A DNA stretch of 64,000 nucleotides from Stutzerimonas stutzeri (GCA_002339675.1 DDKB01000015.1:60793-124792); one strand, 5' to 3'; counted from the first letter of the stretch, positions 32,946 through 42,738 are shown. Made by a program: numbers and translations. The notes: generated by a model from the letters alone, not told the origin.

Positions 32946-34043
32946 TTAATTCCGGTGGCCGGTGTCGAGCTTGCGTTCCAGGTGCATGGAATAGCGCGAC
33001 ATGCCGAAGCAGAAGATCCAGTAGACAAGCGCTGCGAAGATGTAGCCTTCGGTCGACATGCCCAGCCAGGCAGGGTCGGACGTGGCGCGCTTGATGCTGT
33101 TGAGAAAGTCGAACAGGCCGATGATGATCACCAGGCTGGTGTCCTTGAACAGGGCGATGAAGGTGTTGACGATGCCGGGTATGACCATCTTCAGCGCCTG
33201 CGGCAGGATCACCAGCACCATGCTGCGCCAGTAGCCCAGCCCCATGGCTGCGGCCGCTTCGTACTGCCCCTTGGGAATCGCCTGCAAGCCGCCGCGCACC
33301 ACTTCGGCGACGTAGGCCGCCTCGAAGAACACGACCATCACCATCGCCCGCATCAGCTTGTCGAGGTTCATGCCCTCCGGCAGGAACAGCGGCAGCATCA
33401 CCGACGACATGAACAGCACCGTGATCAGCGGCACGCCCCGCCAGAACTCGATGAAGGTTACACAGAGCACGCGGATCGCCGGCATGTTGGAACGCCGGCC
33501 GAGCGCCAGCAGGATGCCAAGCGGCAGAGCACCGGCAATGCCCACCGCGGCGATGACGATGGTCAGCATCAGCCCGCCCCAGCGGCTGGTGGGCACGGTC
33601 TCAAGCCCGAGGAAGCCGCCATGCAGCAGCCAGTACGCGGCCAGCGGATAGATCACCAGGTAGGCGATACCGTAGCGCGCCCTGTGCGGCATCTGGCGCA
33701 GGAACAAGGGCGCAGCGCCGACAATGGCGAGCCAGGCGGTGGTGTCGACGCGCCAGCGCAACTCGGCTGGGTAGAAGCCGTACATGAACTGGCTGAAGCG
33801 CGTCTGCACGAACACCCAGCACGCGCCCTCTCGGCTGCAGTCGGCACGGGTCTCGCCGCGCCAGTCGGCATTGATCAGCGCCCATTCGATGATGGGCGGC
33901 ACGATCATCCAGATCAGGTAAAGCCCAAACAGCGTCAGCAGCGTATTCAGCCAGCTGGAGAACAGGTTGGCCCGCATCCAGCCGATCACGCCGATGTTGG
34001 CGGTCGGGGCCGGCAGGTCCGGTTTGAACGTATGGGTCGTCAT
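32946..34043 (-). CDS. aapM: general L-amino acid ABC transporter, permease AapM
   Basis: This 365-residue membrane permease has the long N-terminal extension typical of AapM/BztC and a C-terminal binding-protein-dependent transport domain with the EAA-like loop (YEAAAAMGLGYWRSMVLVIL). Hydrophobic segments are spread along the chain (for example GGLMLTIVIAAVGIAGALPL). It pairs with AapQ 10 bp upstream to form the membrane channel. Confidence 0.93.
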   Translation of the reverse strand: MTTHTFKPDLPAPTANIGVIGWMRANLFSSWLNTLLTLFGLYLIWMIVPPIIEWALINADWRGETRADCSREGACWVFVQTRFSQFMYGFYPAELRWRVDTTAWLAIVGAAPLFLRQMPHRARYGIAYLVIYPLAAYWLLHGGFLGLETVPTSRWGGLMLTIVIAAVGIAGALPLGILLALGRRSNMPAIRVLCVTFIEFWRGVPLITVLFMSSVMLPLFLPEGMNLDKLMRAMVMVVFFEAAYVAEVVRGGLQAIPKGQYEAAAAMGLGYWRSMVLVILPQALKMVIPGIVNTFIALFKDTSLVIIIGLFDFLNSIKRATSDPAWLGMSTEGYIFAALVYWIFCFGMSRYSMHLERKLDTGHRN

Positions 34044-34053
34044 GCGCGGGTCC

Positions 34054-35241
34054 TTACCGTTCGATCAGCGCAATGCGCTTGTTGTACCAGTTCATCAACA
34101 GGGAAATGCTGATGCTGATCGCGAGGTACACACTCATGGTGATGGCCATTGTTTCGATCGCCTGGCCGGTCTGGTTGAGCACCGTGCCGGCGAACAGCGA
34201 GACCATGTCCGGGTAACCGATCGCGGCGGCCAGGGAGGAATTCTTCGCCAGATTGAGGTACTGGCTGGTCAACGGCGGAATGATCACCCGCAGGGCCTGC
34301 GGGATGATGACCAGCCGCAGCACGCGGCCCGGACGCAGCCCAAGCGATGCCGCCGCCTCGGTCTGCCCGTGGCTGACCGACTGGATGCCGGCACGCACCG
34401 TCTCACCAATGAACGCGGCGGTATAGATGGATAGCGCCAGCACGATCGACACCAGCTCCGGGATGACCACCCAGCCGCCGCGGATGTTGAACCGCTGCAG
34501 CTCCGGTATTTCCCAGAGGAACGGCGCGCCGACCAGCAGCGCACAGACGCCGGGAATGACGATGAACAGCCCCAGGCTGGCCCAGAACACCGGGAAGGAC
34601 TGCCCGGTCGCGTCATGCCGTGCGCGCGCCCAGCGGTTGAGCAGAACGATCGCAACGGCCGCGAGGAACATGGCGATCCAAAACGGCCAGAACCCTTCCG
34701 CGGCGCTCGGAGACGGCATCTGCACGCCGCGGTTGTTGACGAAGATGACGTCCCACAGGCTCAGGCTGTCGCGCGGGCCCGGCAGCGGGCTGAGCACGGC
34801 GAAATAGACAAAAAATATCTGCAGCAAGGGCGGAATATTACGGAACGTCTCGATATAGACAGTGGCGATCTTGCGAATCAGCCAGTTGGGCGAAAGCCGG
34901 GCGACCCCGAGCACGAAGCCGATGAGCGTGGCCAGGATAATGCCGATCACGCTGACCAGCAGGGTGTTGAGCAGCCCGACCCAGAACACGCGCCCGTAGG
35001 AATCGCTTTCGCTGTAATCGATCAGGTGCTGCGAGATACCGAAACCGGCGGCATTGTCGAGAAAGCCGAAGCCTGACGTGATACCCCGGTGGGCGAGATT
35101 GGTCTGGGTGTTGTCGAACAGAAACCAGCCGATACCCACGACCGTCAATACCGCAAGTATCTGGAACAACCAGGCTCGCGCCTGTGGATCCGTGAGCAAC
35201 GAGCCGCGCGCTGCTCCCGTTTTGGCGATGGTTCGCATCAA
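34054..35241 (-). CDS. aapQ: general L-amino acid ABC transporter, permease AapQ
   Basis: This 395-residue permease has membrane helices from residue about 25 (FQILAVLTVVGIGWFLFD), a large insert between early helices typical of AapQ/BztB, and the C-terminal transport domain with an EAA loop (TEAAASLGLRPGRVLRLVII). It follows aapJ by 84 bp, a space that may hold an RNA structure reducing distal expression, although none is obvious. Confidence 0.93.
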   Translation of the reverse strand: MMRTIAKTGAARGSLLTDPQARAWLFQILAVLTVVGIGWFLFDNTQTNLAHRGITSGFGFLDNAAGFGISQHLIDYSESDSYGRVFWVGLLNTLLVSVIGIILATLIGFVLGVARLSPNWLIRKIATVYIETFRNIPPLLQIFFVYFAVLSPLPGPRDSLSLWDVIFVNNRGVQMPSPSAAEGFWPFWIAMFLAAVAIVLLNRWARARHDATGQSFPVFWASLGLFIVIPGVCALLVGAPFLWEIPELQRFNIRGGWVVIPELVSIVLALSIYTAAFIGETVRAGIQSVSHGQTEAAASLGLRPGRVLRLVIIPQALRVIIPPLTSQYLNLAKNSSLAAAIGYPDMVSLFAGTVLNQTGQAIETMAITMSVYLAISISISLLMNWYNKRIALIER

Positions 35242-35325
35242 GAAACCTCATACGGCGCGACCGGCACTCGCGTGCCGGCCGCACTCATCCTTGAAACTGG
35301 GCCGGCGGCTGCCGGCCCGGCTCGG

Positions 35326-36354
35326 TCAACGCACCGGCGGTGCGTACTGCAAACCTCCCTTGGTCCACAGGGCGTTGAGGCCACGTTCAATCTTCAGCTC
35401 ACTGCCCGAGCCGATGTTGCGCTCGAATACCTCGCCGTAGTTACCCACTTGCTTGACGATCTGCACCGCCCAGTCCTTCGGCAGTTTCAGATCCTTGCCG
35501 TATTCGCCTTCGGCGCCCAGCAGACGGGCCACGTCCGGGTTTTTGGTGCTCTTCGCGGTGTCCTCGACGTTCGCCGCGGTGACGCCCAGCTCCTCGGCGT
35601 TGATCATGGCCAGCAGCGTCCAGCGGACGATGTCGAACCATTCCTCATCGCCCTGCCGCACGGCCGGGCCCAGAGGCTCCTTGGAGATGACTTCCGGCAG
35701 CACCACGTACTCGTCCGGCTTGGCCAGCTTGATGCGCTGCGCATAGAGCTGGGACTGGTCGGAAGTGAGCACGTCGCAACGCCCCGACTCCAGCGACTTG
35801 GCGCTTTCATCGGAGGTGTCGTAGGTGATCGGGGTGTACTTCAGGCTGTTGGCCCGGAAATAGTCGGAGAGGTTGAGCTCGGTGGTGGTGCCCGCCTGGA
35901 TGCACACCGTTGCGCCGTCGAGCTCCTTGGCACTGGACACGCCCAGCGACTTGTTGACCAGGAAACCCTGGCCGTCGTAGTAGGTCACGCCGGTGAAATT
36001 GAGGCCCATCGCCGCATCGCGGGAGCTGGTCCAGGTGGTGTTGCGCGACAGCACATCGACCTCACCTGACTGCAGCGCGGTGAAACGCTCCTTGGCGGTC
36101 AGCGGACTGAACTTGACCTTGCTGGCATCCCCGAATACCGCTGCCGCAACGGCGCGGCACACATCCACGTCGATTCCCTTGTACTCGCCCTTGGCATTGG
36201 TATAGGAAAAGCCCGGCAGCCCGTCGCTCACGCCGCACTGCACGAAACCCTTGCTCTTTACTGCATCCAGGGTCGCCCCTGCCTGCGCCAAGCCGCTCGC
36301 GCCCAAGAGTGTCGCGGCACCAAGCACGGCCAGTGTGGATTTAACCCTTATCAT
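35326..36354 (-). CDS. aapJ: general L-amino acid ABC transporter, periplasmic binding protein
   Basis: This 342-residue solute-binding protein has a signal peptide (MIRVKSTLAVLGAATLLGAS, cleaved near AQA) and a family 3 binding fold, with GFSYTNAKGEYKGIDVDVCR early and LKLPKDWAVQIVKQVGNYGE near the end. The start at 36354 has GGAGGTTTCG directly upstream and is preferred over a start 17 codons earlier. It leads the transporter operon. Confidence 0.95.
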   Translation of the reverse strand: MIRVKSTLAVLGAATLLGASGLAQAGATLDAVKSKGFVQCGVSDGLPGFSYTNAKGEYKGIDVDVCRAVAAAVFGDASKVKFSPLTAKERFTALQSGEVDVLSRNTTWTSSRDAAMGLNFTGVTYYDGQGFLVNKSLGVSSAKELDGATVCIQAGTTTELNLSDYFRANSLKYTPITYDTSDESAKSLESGRCDVLTSDQSQLYAQRIKLAKPDEYVVLPEVISKEPLGPAVRQGDEEWFDIVRWTLLAMINAEELGVTAANVEDTAKSTKNPDVARLLGAEGEYGKDLKLPKDWAVQIVKQVGNYGEVFERNIGSGSELKIERGLNALWTKGGLQYAPPVR

Positions 36355-36701
36355 CGAAACCTCCAGTTTGCTTTTATTCTGCGGGGTCGGGGTCGTCTGC
36401 TGCATCGCGGCCTGCCAGTGGCATGGACGAACGGAGCGGCCGAAACACCTGACCAGAGTCTAGCTGCCGTTTGCTTATCGGCAACTTCTCCCGCTGCGCT
36501 TGTCCACCGGCTTGCCGGCGGACGGCTGGCGCATGAGATACGCAACCGAGTAGCAAGAGCTGTACCAGCTGAATGAAAGCCTATTTTCAGCGGCTGCATG
36601 CCTTCAATGCATCGCCCAAGGCAGGTAACCTCGGCGCATATTTGCAGCAAATCCCCCCCGCTTGCCCCAGATTGAGGCGAGCGCCCGAGACGGAGTCCGC
36701 C
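36355..36701. other. divergent intergenic region, aapJ and esterase
   Basis: This 347-bp space must hold the divergent promoters of the transporter operon and the esterase gene. I find no clear sigma-70 or sigma-54 consensus pair, no strong dyad and no gene with support in it. Confidence 0.4.
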
Positions 36702-37358
36702 ATGAGCGCCCCACTGGTCATCGAACCCAAGAACCCCGCCGACGCCTGCGTCATCTGGCTGCACGGCCTGGGCGCGGACCGCTACGACTTTCAACCGGTC
36801 GCCGAAGCCCTGCAGCGACGCCTGCCGCAGGTACGCTTCGTGCTGCCCCAGGCACCCACCCGGCCGGTCACGATCAACGGTGGCTGGGCGATGCCCAGCT
36901 GGTACGACATTCTCGCCATGAGCCCGGCACGGGCTATCGACCAGGCGCAACTGGAGCACTCGGCGCAGGAAGTCATCACCCTGATCGAAGCGCAACGCGA
37001 CCAGGGCATCGACCCGCGACGGATCTTTCTCGCCGGCTTTTCCCAGGGCGGCGCGGTGGTCTATCACACCGCCTTCCTGCGCTGGGCTGGGCCGTTGGGC
37101 GGAGTCATCGCCCTGTCCACCTACGCCCCGACTCTTACCGGCGAGCTCGGTCTGTCCGCGCTGCAGGCCAGCGTCCCGGTACTGGCGCTGCACGGCTCGC
37201 AAGACGACGTGGTGCTGCCGGCGATGGGCCGGGCCGCGTTCGACTGCCTGACCGCGAATCAGGCACCGGCGCAGTGGAAGGACTATCCGATGGCCCATGA
37301 GGTGATCCCCGAGGAAATCCGCGATATCGGTGACTGGCTCGCAGCCCGGCTGGACTGA
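36702..37358 (+). CDS. carboxylesterase/phospholipase family alpha-beta hydrolase
   Basis: This 218-residue alpha/beta hydrolase belongs to the abhydrolase_2 carboxylesterase family (EstB-like). It has the oxyanion region VIWLHGLGADRYDF, nucleophile elbow GFSQGG, an acid residue in LHGSQDDVVLP and the catalytic His in YPMAHEV. The ATG at 36702 is the only start giving the family N-terminus (MSAPLVIEPKNPADACVIWL). No signal peptide, so cytosolic. Confidence 0.92.
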   Translation: MSAPLVIEPKNPADACVIWLHGLGADRYDFQPVAEALQRRLPQVRFVLPQAPTRPVTINGGWAMPSWYDILAMSPARAIDQAQLEHSAQEVITLIEAQRDQGIDPRRIFLAGFSQGGAVVYHTAFLRWAGPLGGVIALSTYAPTLTGELGLSALQASVPVLALHGSQDDVVLPAMGRAAFDCLTANQAPAQWKDYPMAHEVIPEEIRDIGDWLAARLD

Positions 37359-37434
37359 CGTCGGCCCGACGGCAATGGAAAATGTGACGGCGCACGCCTG
37401 TCGTCACGGGTGATTGCAGCTACGCTTGGCAAGG

Positions 37435-38496
37435 ATGGAACAAGATTCGACACGCCTGCTGCAGAGCGGGCACATCGCGGCCGGAAGAGTCGACCCTGCC
37501 AGCAATCAGGAAGCATGCGATCGCCATGACGAGGATGTCATCCAAGCGGATGTTGCAGTCATGAAGCTTGCCGAGTGGCGGGTGGAAATGGCGCACCTGA
37601 GAAAGGCGCGCCTCCTGGAGCGGGTCGACGAGTTCTGCCTGCGCCTGCTGCAGGAGGTCTTCGAGCCAACCCTCGTCGAACCTGGCGAGGTGCTGCTTTC
37701 CCCGCACCAACGCAACAATCACCTCTACCTGGTGCTCGAGGGCGAACTCGCAGTGCATCTGGATTCGCTGAATGGCAGCCCGGTTCGCTCGATCGGCCCG
37801 GGCGATTGCGCTGGCGAAATCAGCTTCATGGACGACCTGCCTCCCTCGGCCTATGTGGTGGCGCTCGAGCCGTCGGTGCTGCTACGTGTGCATCGCCGCT
37901 CAATGCTCCTGCTGACCCGCTCGCCCCAGCTGATGCAGAACCTGGCCGAACTACTATGCCAGCGCGTACGCCTGAGCGACCGGCTGATCATCAACAGCGA
38001 GCAGAATGCCAACATCGACAAGCTCACCGGGTCGTTCAACCGCCGCTGGCTGGAGCACATCTATAGCCGCGAAAGCGCGCGCTGCGCCCTGGCCGGGCAG
38101 CCCCTGTCGCTGCTGATGCTCGACGTGGATCATTTCAAGACCTACAACGATCGCCACGGCCATCTCGCCGGCGACCATGCCCTGTGCCTGGTGGTCAACA
38201 CGCTCGGGCAGTTGCTGCGACCCGCCGACAGCCTGGTGCGCTACGGCGGCGAGGAGTTCGTGGTGCTGCTACCGGAAATGGCGCTGGAGGACGCCCGCAA
38301 CGTGGGTGAGCGGCTGCGCCAGAGCCTCGCGCAGATCCGCTCGTTCGACTCGCCCATCGGCGCCCTGCCGGGCGTCACCATCTCCGTTGGCGCTGCCACC
38401 ATGCAACGTCACGACGACCTGGACAGCCTGGTGCACATCGCCGATCAGGCGCTGTACCTGGCCAAGGAGCTGGGACGCAACCGAGTCTGCGGGTAG
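37435..38496 (+). CDS. diguanylate cyclase with N-terminal cyclic-nucleotide-binding domain
   Basis: This protein of about 353 residues joins a Crp-like cyclic-nucleotide-binding domain (about 55-175, LVEPGEVLLSPHQRNNHLYL and the phosphate-binding IGPGDCAGEISFMDD) to a GGDEF domain (about 195-353) with an active GGEEF motif and an RPAD inhibitory site five residues before it. It should make c-di-GMP under control of a small ligand, but whether cAMP binds is unknown. The start is uncertain: ATG at 37435 is used, and a TTG at 37414 or ATG at 37561 are possible. Confidence 0.85.
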   Translation: MEQDSTRLLQSGHIAAGRVDPASNQEACDRHDEDVIQADVAVMKLAEWRVEMAHLRKARLLERVDEFCLRLLQEVFEPTLVEPGEVLLSPHQRNNHLYLVLEGELAVHLDSLNGSPVRSIGPGDCAGEISFMDDLPPSAYVVALEPSVLLRVHRRSMLLLTRSPQLMQNLAELLCQRVRLSDRLIINSEQNANIDKLTGSFNRRWLEHIYSRESARCALAGQPLSLLMLDVDHFKTYNDRHGHLAGDHALCLVVNTLGQLLRPADSLVRYGGEEFVVLLPEMALEDARNVGERLRQSLAQIRSFDSPIGALPGVTISVGAATMQRHDDLDSLVHIADQALYLAKELGRNRVCG

Positions 38497-38595
38497 CTTG
38501 CGGCAGCTGTGGCCGCCGCAGGGGCAGGACTTCGCCGCTCCTGCTTCTTGCATTACACTGGCGCCCATACCTTACAAGTCAAAGACGAGAAGACC

Positions 38596-40014
38596 GTGCT
38601 CGAAGCACTCAAGAAAATGTTTGGCAAAAGCGCGAGCCAGCCTGCCGCCATCGAACCTGATCACTCCACCGCACGCCCCGCTGAACCCAGCGTTCCGGCG
38701 CACAGCGAAGCGCCCGCCGCAACCGACGATACCCCCCCCATGGCCACCGCCCAGCCCCGCCGCGCGAAACCGCGCAAGCCGGCCCCACCGCCGCCACCGA
38801 CGTGGTCACTGGACGATTTCGTGGTCGAGCCGGCCGAAGGCAAGACCCGGTTTCACGACTTCAGGCTCACACCCGAGCTAATGCACGCCATCCATGACCT
38901 CGGCTTCCCCTATTGCACGCCCATCCAGGCGCAAGTGCTGGGCTTTACCCTGAAAGGTCGCGACGCCATCGGCCGGGCGCAAACCGGCACAGGTAAAACC
39001 GCAGCCTTCCTGATCTCCACCATTACCCAGCTGTTGCAGACGCCACCGCCGAGCGAGCGCTACATGGGCGAGCCGCGGGCGCTGATCATCGCGCCCACGC
39101 GGGAGCTGGTCGTGCAGATCGCCAACGACGCGCTGGACCTGACCAAGTACACCGGCCTGAATGTGATGAGCTTCGTCGGCGGCATGGATTTCGACAAGCA
39201 GCTCAAGGCCCTCGAGTCCCGTTACTGCGACATCCTCGTCGCCACGCCGGGACGCCTGCTGGACTTCAACCAGCGCGGCGAGGTGCACCTGGATATGGTC
39301 GAGGTGCTGGTCCTCGACGAGGCCGATCGGATGCTTGACATGGGCTTCATCCCCCAGGTGCGCCAGATCATTCGGCAGACACCGCCGAAGAGCGAGCGCC
39401 AGACCTTGCTGTTCTCCGCCACCTTTACCGAGGACGTGATGAACCTGGCCAAGCAGTGGACCACCGACCCGGCGATCGTCGAGATCGAGGCGGTCAACGT
39501 GGCCAGCGACACCGTCGAGCAGCATGTCTATGCGGTCGCCGGCAGCGACAAGTACAAGCTGCTCTACAACCTCATCACACAGAACGACTGGACCCGCGTC
39601 ATGGTTTTCGCCAACCGCAAGGACGAGGTGCGACGTATCGAGGAGCGCCTGACCCGTGACGGCATCAGTGCGGTGCAGATGTCTGGCGACGTGCCGCAGC
39701 ACAAGCGCATCCGCGCACTGGAAGGCTTTCGCGAAGGCAAGATCCGGGTGATGGTCGCCACTGATGTCGCCGGCCGCGGCATTCATGTCGAGGGCATCAG
39801 CCACGTGATCAACTTCACCCTGCCCGAAGTGCCCGACGATTACGTGCACCGCATCGGCCGGACCGGCCGGGCGGGCGCCAGCGGGACCTCGATCAGCTTT
39901 GCCGGTGAGGACGACGCCTTCGCGTTGCCGGCCATCGAGGCACTCCTGGGCCGCGCCATCAGTTGCGAAACCCCGCCCGCCGAACTCCTGGCCCCAGTGC
40001 CGCCCCGGCGCTAA
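38596..40014 (+). CDS. rhlB: DEAD-box RNA helicase RhlB
   Basis: This 472-residue DEAD-box helicase is of the RhlB type, a partner of the RNase E degradosome. A low-complexity Pro/Ala/Lys-rich N-terminal segment (about 10-75) precedes the helicase core: Q motif with FPYCTPIQAQ, motif I AQTGTGKTA, DEAD as VLDEADRM, SAT in FSATFTED, and the C-terminal HRIGRTGRAG. The GTG at 38596 (LEALKKMFGK) with GAGAAG upstream is chosen as the start; the earlier open frame is non-homologous. It ends convergent with moaE. Confidence 0.93.
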   Translation: MLEALKKMFGKSASQPAAIEPDHSTARPAEPSVPAHSEAPAATDDTPPMATAQPRRAKPRKPAPPPPPTWSLDDFVVEPAEGKTRFHDFRLTPELMHAIHDLGFPYCTPIQAQVLGFTLKGRDAIGRAQTGTGKTAAFLISTITQLLQTPPPSERYMGEPRALIIAPTRELVVQIANDALDLTKYTGLNVMSFVGGMDFDKQLKALESRYCDILVATPGRLLDFNQRGEVHLDMVEVLVLDEADRMLDMGFIPQVRQIIRQTPPKSERQTLLFSATFTEDVMNLAKQWTTDPAIVEIEAVNVASDTVEQHVYAVAGSDKYKLLYNLITQNDWTRVMVFANRKDEVRRIEERLTRDGISAVQMSGDVPQHKRIRALEGFREGKIRVMVATDVAGRGIHVEGISHVINFTLPEVPDDYVHRIGRTGRAGASGTSISFAGEDDAFALPAIEALLGRAISCETPPAELLAPVPPRR

Positions 40015-40079
40015 CGTCCGAGCGCGGGCGAAGCCGCGTCAGCCTGCCTTCACGATTAGGGGCCGGCCGGCGCCGCGGC

Positions 40080-40550
40080 TCAGCCCTCCCCGCTTCCTTG
40101 CTGCTCCCAACGCTCGGCGGCGGCCTGATCGCTGCAGCGACCTTCCACCCAGCGCGGCCCGTCCGGCGTGTCCTCCTTTTTCCAGAAGGGCGCGCGCGTC
40201 TTCAGGTAGTCCATGACGAACCGACAGCCGTCGAACGCTGCCTCGCGATGCGCACTGGCCGCACCGACGAAGACGATCGGCTCGCCCGGCGCCAGCGGCC
40301 CGACGCGGTGCAGGATGTCCAGCCGCAGCAGCGGCCAGCGGCCATGAGCTTCCTCGATGATGCGTTGCAGGGCCTTCTCGGTCATGCCCGGCGCATGCTC
40401 GAGCAGCATGCCAGCCACATCATGCCCGTCGTTGAAGTCGCGGACATAACCGACGAAGCCTGCAACGGCGCCGATGCCCAGGTGCGCGGCGTGCAGGGCG
40501 TTGAGTTCGGCGCCGGGATCGAAGGGCGCCTGCTGGACACGGACGCTCAT
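40080..40550 (-). CDS. moaE: molybdopterin synthase large subunit MoaE
   Basis: This 156-residue catalytic subunit of molybdopterin synthase, together with MoaD, inserts the dithiolene sulfurs into precursor Z. Conserved segments are visible: FVGYVRDFNDGHDVAGMLLE, HRVGPLAPGEPIVFVGAASA, and the active-site lysines in DYLKTRAPFWKKED. The start at 40550 (MSVRVQQAPFDPGAEL) lies 2 bp after the moaD stop. Last gene of moaC-moaD-moaE. Confidence 0.96.
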   Translation of the reverse strand: MSVRVQQAPFDPGAELNALHAAHLGIGAVAGFVGYVRDFNDGHDVAGMLLEHAPGMTEKALQRIIEEAHGRWPLLRLDILHRVGPLAPGEPIVFVGAASAHREAAFDGCRFVMDYLKTRAPFWKKEDTPDGPRWVEGRCSDQAAAERWEQQGSGEG

Positions 40551-40552
40551 CG

Positions 40553-40801
40553 TCAGCCTCCCGTCACGGTGGGAAAGAACGCCACCTCGTCGCCATCGAC
40601 CAACGGCTCTTGCAGGCTGCAGAGTTCCTGGTTGCGCGCGCACATCAGGTTCTGCTCGCCGAGCACCGACCATTCGCCGCCACGGGCCAGCAGCCGCTTG
40701 CGCAGGTCGTCGAGGCAATGCAACGACGCATTCCAGTCCACCTGCTCCGCGTCGAGGCCGAGCGCTTCACGGTAACGTGCAAAATACTGGACCTGGATCA
40801 T
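40553..40801 (-). CDS. moaD: molybdopterin synthase sulfur carrier MoaD
   Basis: This 82-residue ubiquitin-like sulfur carrier ends in the required Gly-Gly (VAFFPTVTGG), which is thiocarboxylated to deliver sulfur. Its ATG overlaps the moaC stop by ATGA, showing translational coupling. Confidence 0.95.
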   Translation of the reverse strand: MIQVQYFARYREALGLDAEQVDWNASLHCLDDLRKRLLARGGEWSVLGEQNLMCARNQELCSLQEPLVDGDEVAFFPTVTGG

Positions 40802-41268
40802 GCCGGCACCTGCCAGTGGCCGCTCTTGCCGCCCAGTTTTTCAATCAGGCGCACGCCTTCGATGACCATCCCCTTGTCGACCGCCTTGCACATGTCATAG
40901 ATGGTCAGCGCCGCCACGCTCACGGCGGTGAGCGCCTCCATCTCGACACCGGTCTGCCCCGCGAGCTTGCAGCGCGCCTGGATCCGCACGCAGTCGTCGC
41001 CTTCCGGCTGCAGCTCGACCTTGATGCTGGTGAGCAACAGCGGATGGCACAGCGGAATGAGGTCATGGGTTTTCTTCGCCGCCTGGATGCCGGCGATGCG
41101 GGCCACGGCGAACACGTCGCCCTTGGGGTGGCCGCCCTGCTGGATTAGCTGCAGGGTCTCGGGAAGCATGCGAACCCTGGCCTCGGCTACTGCTTCGCGG
41201 GCCGTGACGGCCTTGGCAGTAACGTCGACCATGTTCGCCCGCCCCTGTGAATCGAGGTGAGTGAGCAT
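40798..41268 (-). CDS. moaC: cyclic pyranopterin monophosphate synthase MoaC
   Basis: MoaC acts with MoaA in the first step of molybdenum cofactor synthesis. The 156-residue protein has the family motifs KKTHDLIPLCHPL and GVEMEALTAVSVAALTIYDM with the catalytic lysine in DKGM. The start at 41268 (MLTHLDSQGRANMVDVTAKA) is chosen because the upstream open frame is non-homologous. First gene of moaCDE; moaA and moaB are not in this window. Confidence 0.96.
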   Translation of the reverse strand: MLTHLDSQGRANMVDVTAKAVTAREAVAEARVRMLPETLQLIQQGGHPKGDVFAVARIAGIQAAKKTHDLIPLCHPLLLTSIKVELQPEGDDCVRIQARCKLAGQTGVEMEALTAVSVAALTIYDMCKAVDKGMVIEGVRLIEKLGGKSGHWQVPA

Positions 41269-41349
41269 AGACAGGCGACTCCGGATATCGATGCGGCATT
41301 GTAAACACAAACGTCCGCACCGCACCCCTGCCTGCCGGCTGCTCCCGGG

Positions 41350-42738
41350 CTACATGTGCGCCTCGGCGTATTCCGCCAGGATCGAACGCGGCACCCCCTG
41401 CAGGGTAATGTGCATGCCGTGCGGGAAATCCTTGAAGCGCTCCGTGAGGTAGGTCAGGCCAGAGCTGGTGGCCGACAGATAGGGCGTGTCGATCTGCGCC
41501 AGGTTACCCAGGCACACCACCTTCGAGCCGCTGCCGGCACGGGTGATGATGGTCTTCATCTGATGAGGGGTGAGATTCTGACACTCGTCGATGAGGATCA
41601 GGCTCTGCTGGAAGCTGCGCCCGCGGATGTAGTTCAGCGATTTGAACTGCAACGGCACTTTTTGCAGGATGTAGTCGACGCTGCCGTGGGTGCTCTCGTC
41701 ATCCATATGCAGGGCTTCGAGGTTGTCGGTAATCGCGCCCAGCCATGGCTCCATCTTTTCGGCCTCGGTACCCGGCAGGAAACCAATATCCTCGTCCAGC
41801 CCTTGCACGCTTCGGGTGGCGATGATTCGACGGTAGCGCTTGCTGACCACGGTCTGCTCGATGGCGGCAGCCAGCGCCAGGATGGTCTTGCCGGAACCTG
41901 CAGCGCCTGACAGGTTGACCAGGTGGATATCCGGGTCGAGCAAGGCGAACAGCGCCAGCGCCTGGTGGATGTCGCGCGGTCGCAGGCCCCACGCCTCCTG
42001 GTGCAGCAGCGGTTCCTGATGCATGTCGAGCAGCAGCAGTTCATCCGCCTTGATGCCCTTGATCCAGCCGACGAAACCCTGTTCGTCGAGAATGAACTCG
42101 TTGATGTGTACCGCCGGCAGGTTGTCGATCAACTGCACCCGATGCCAAGTGCGGCCGTGCCCCTGGTGGGTATCGACCTTGCTCACGCGATCCCAGAACG
42201 AACCGCTAAGGCTGTGATAACCGCGCGACAATTGGCCGACGTCGTCCACCAGCTTGTCGGTGTGGTAATCCTCCGAGGCGACGCCGCAGGCTCTTGCCTT
42301 GAGCCGCATGTTGATGTCGTTGGTGACCAAGACCACCGGAACGCCGGCGCTGCGGCGCTGAAGTTCGACGACCTGGTTGATGATCTTGTTGTCGTTGAGG
42401 TCTTCGGGTAGCGCGCTGGAGTCGGCCGCCTTGCTCATCAGGATCGACAAGCTGCCGCAGGACCCGCTTTTTTCGCGCTGGATCGGCACCCCGAGCTCCA
42501 CCTGCTCAGGCGTGGCGTCGCCCAGCACCTTGTCGATCAGCCGAATGGCCTGGCGGCATTCGGCGGCAACGGTGTGCTTGCCGGTCTTGAGCTGGTCGAG
42601 TTCTTCCAGCACGGTCATCGGGATGGCGACCTGATGCTCCTGGAAATTCAGCAACGCGTTGGGGTCGTGTATCAGGACGTTGGTATCGAGAACGTAAAGG
42701 GTGGGCTGAGTAGCACGGGGTCTGCCGTAGTCATCCAT
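41350..42738 (-). CDS. PIN domain-PhoH fusion ATPase (YlaK-type)
   Basis: This 462-residue protein joins an N-terminal PIN nuclease domain (LYVLDTNVLIHDPNALLNFQ, about 14-150) to a PhoH-type RNA helicase-like ATPase (about 250-462) with Walker A GAAGSGKTIL (about 279) and Walker B ILIDECQNLTPHQM. PIN-PhoH proteins are implicated in RNA processing; the exact substrate here is unknown. It is upstream of moaCDE on the same strand with an 81-bp gap. Confidence 0.92.
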   Translation of the reverse strand: MDDYGRPRATQPTLYVLDTNVLIHDPNALLNFQEHQVAIPMTVLEELDQLKTGKHTVAAECRQAIRLIDKVLGDATPEQVELGVPIQREKSGSCGSLSILMSKAADSSALPEDLNDNKIINQVVELQRRSAGVPVVLVTNDINMRLKARACGVASEDYHTDKLVDDVGQLSRGYHSLSGSFWDRVSKVDTHQGHGRTWHRVQLIDNLPAVHINEFILDEQGFVGWIKGIKADELLLLDMHQEPLLHQEAWGLRPRDIHQALALFALLDPDIHLVNLSGAAGSGKTILALAAAIEQTVVSKRYRRIIATRSVQGLDEDIGFLPGTEAEKMEPWLGAITDNLEALHMDDESTHGSVDYILQKVPLQFKSLNYIRGRSFQQSLILIDECQNLTPHQMKTIITRAGSGSKVVCLGNLAQIDTPYLSATSSGLTYLTERFKDFPHGMHITLQGVPRSILAEYAEAHM

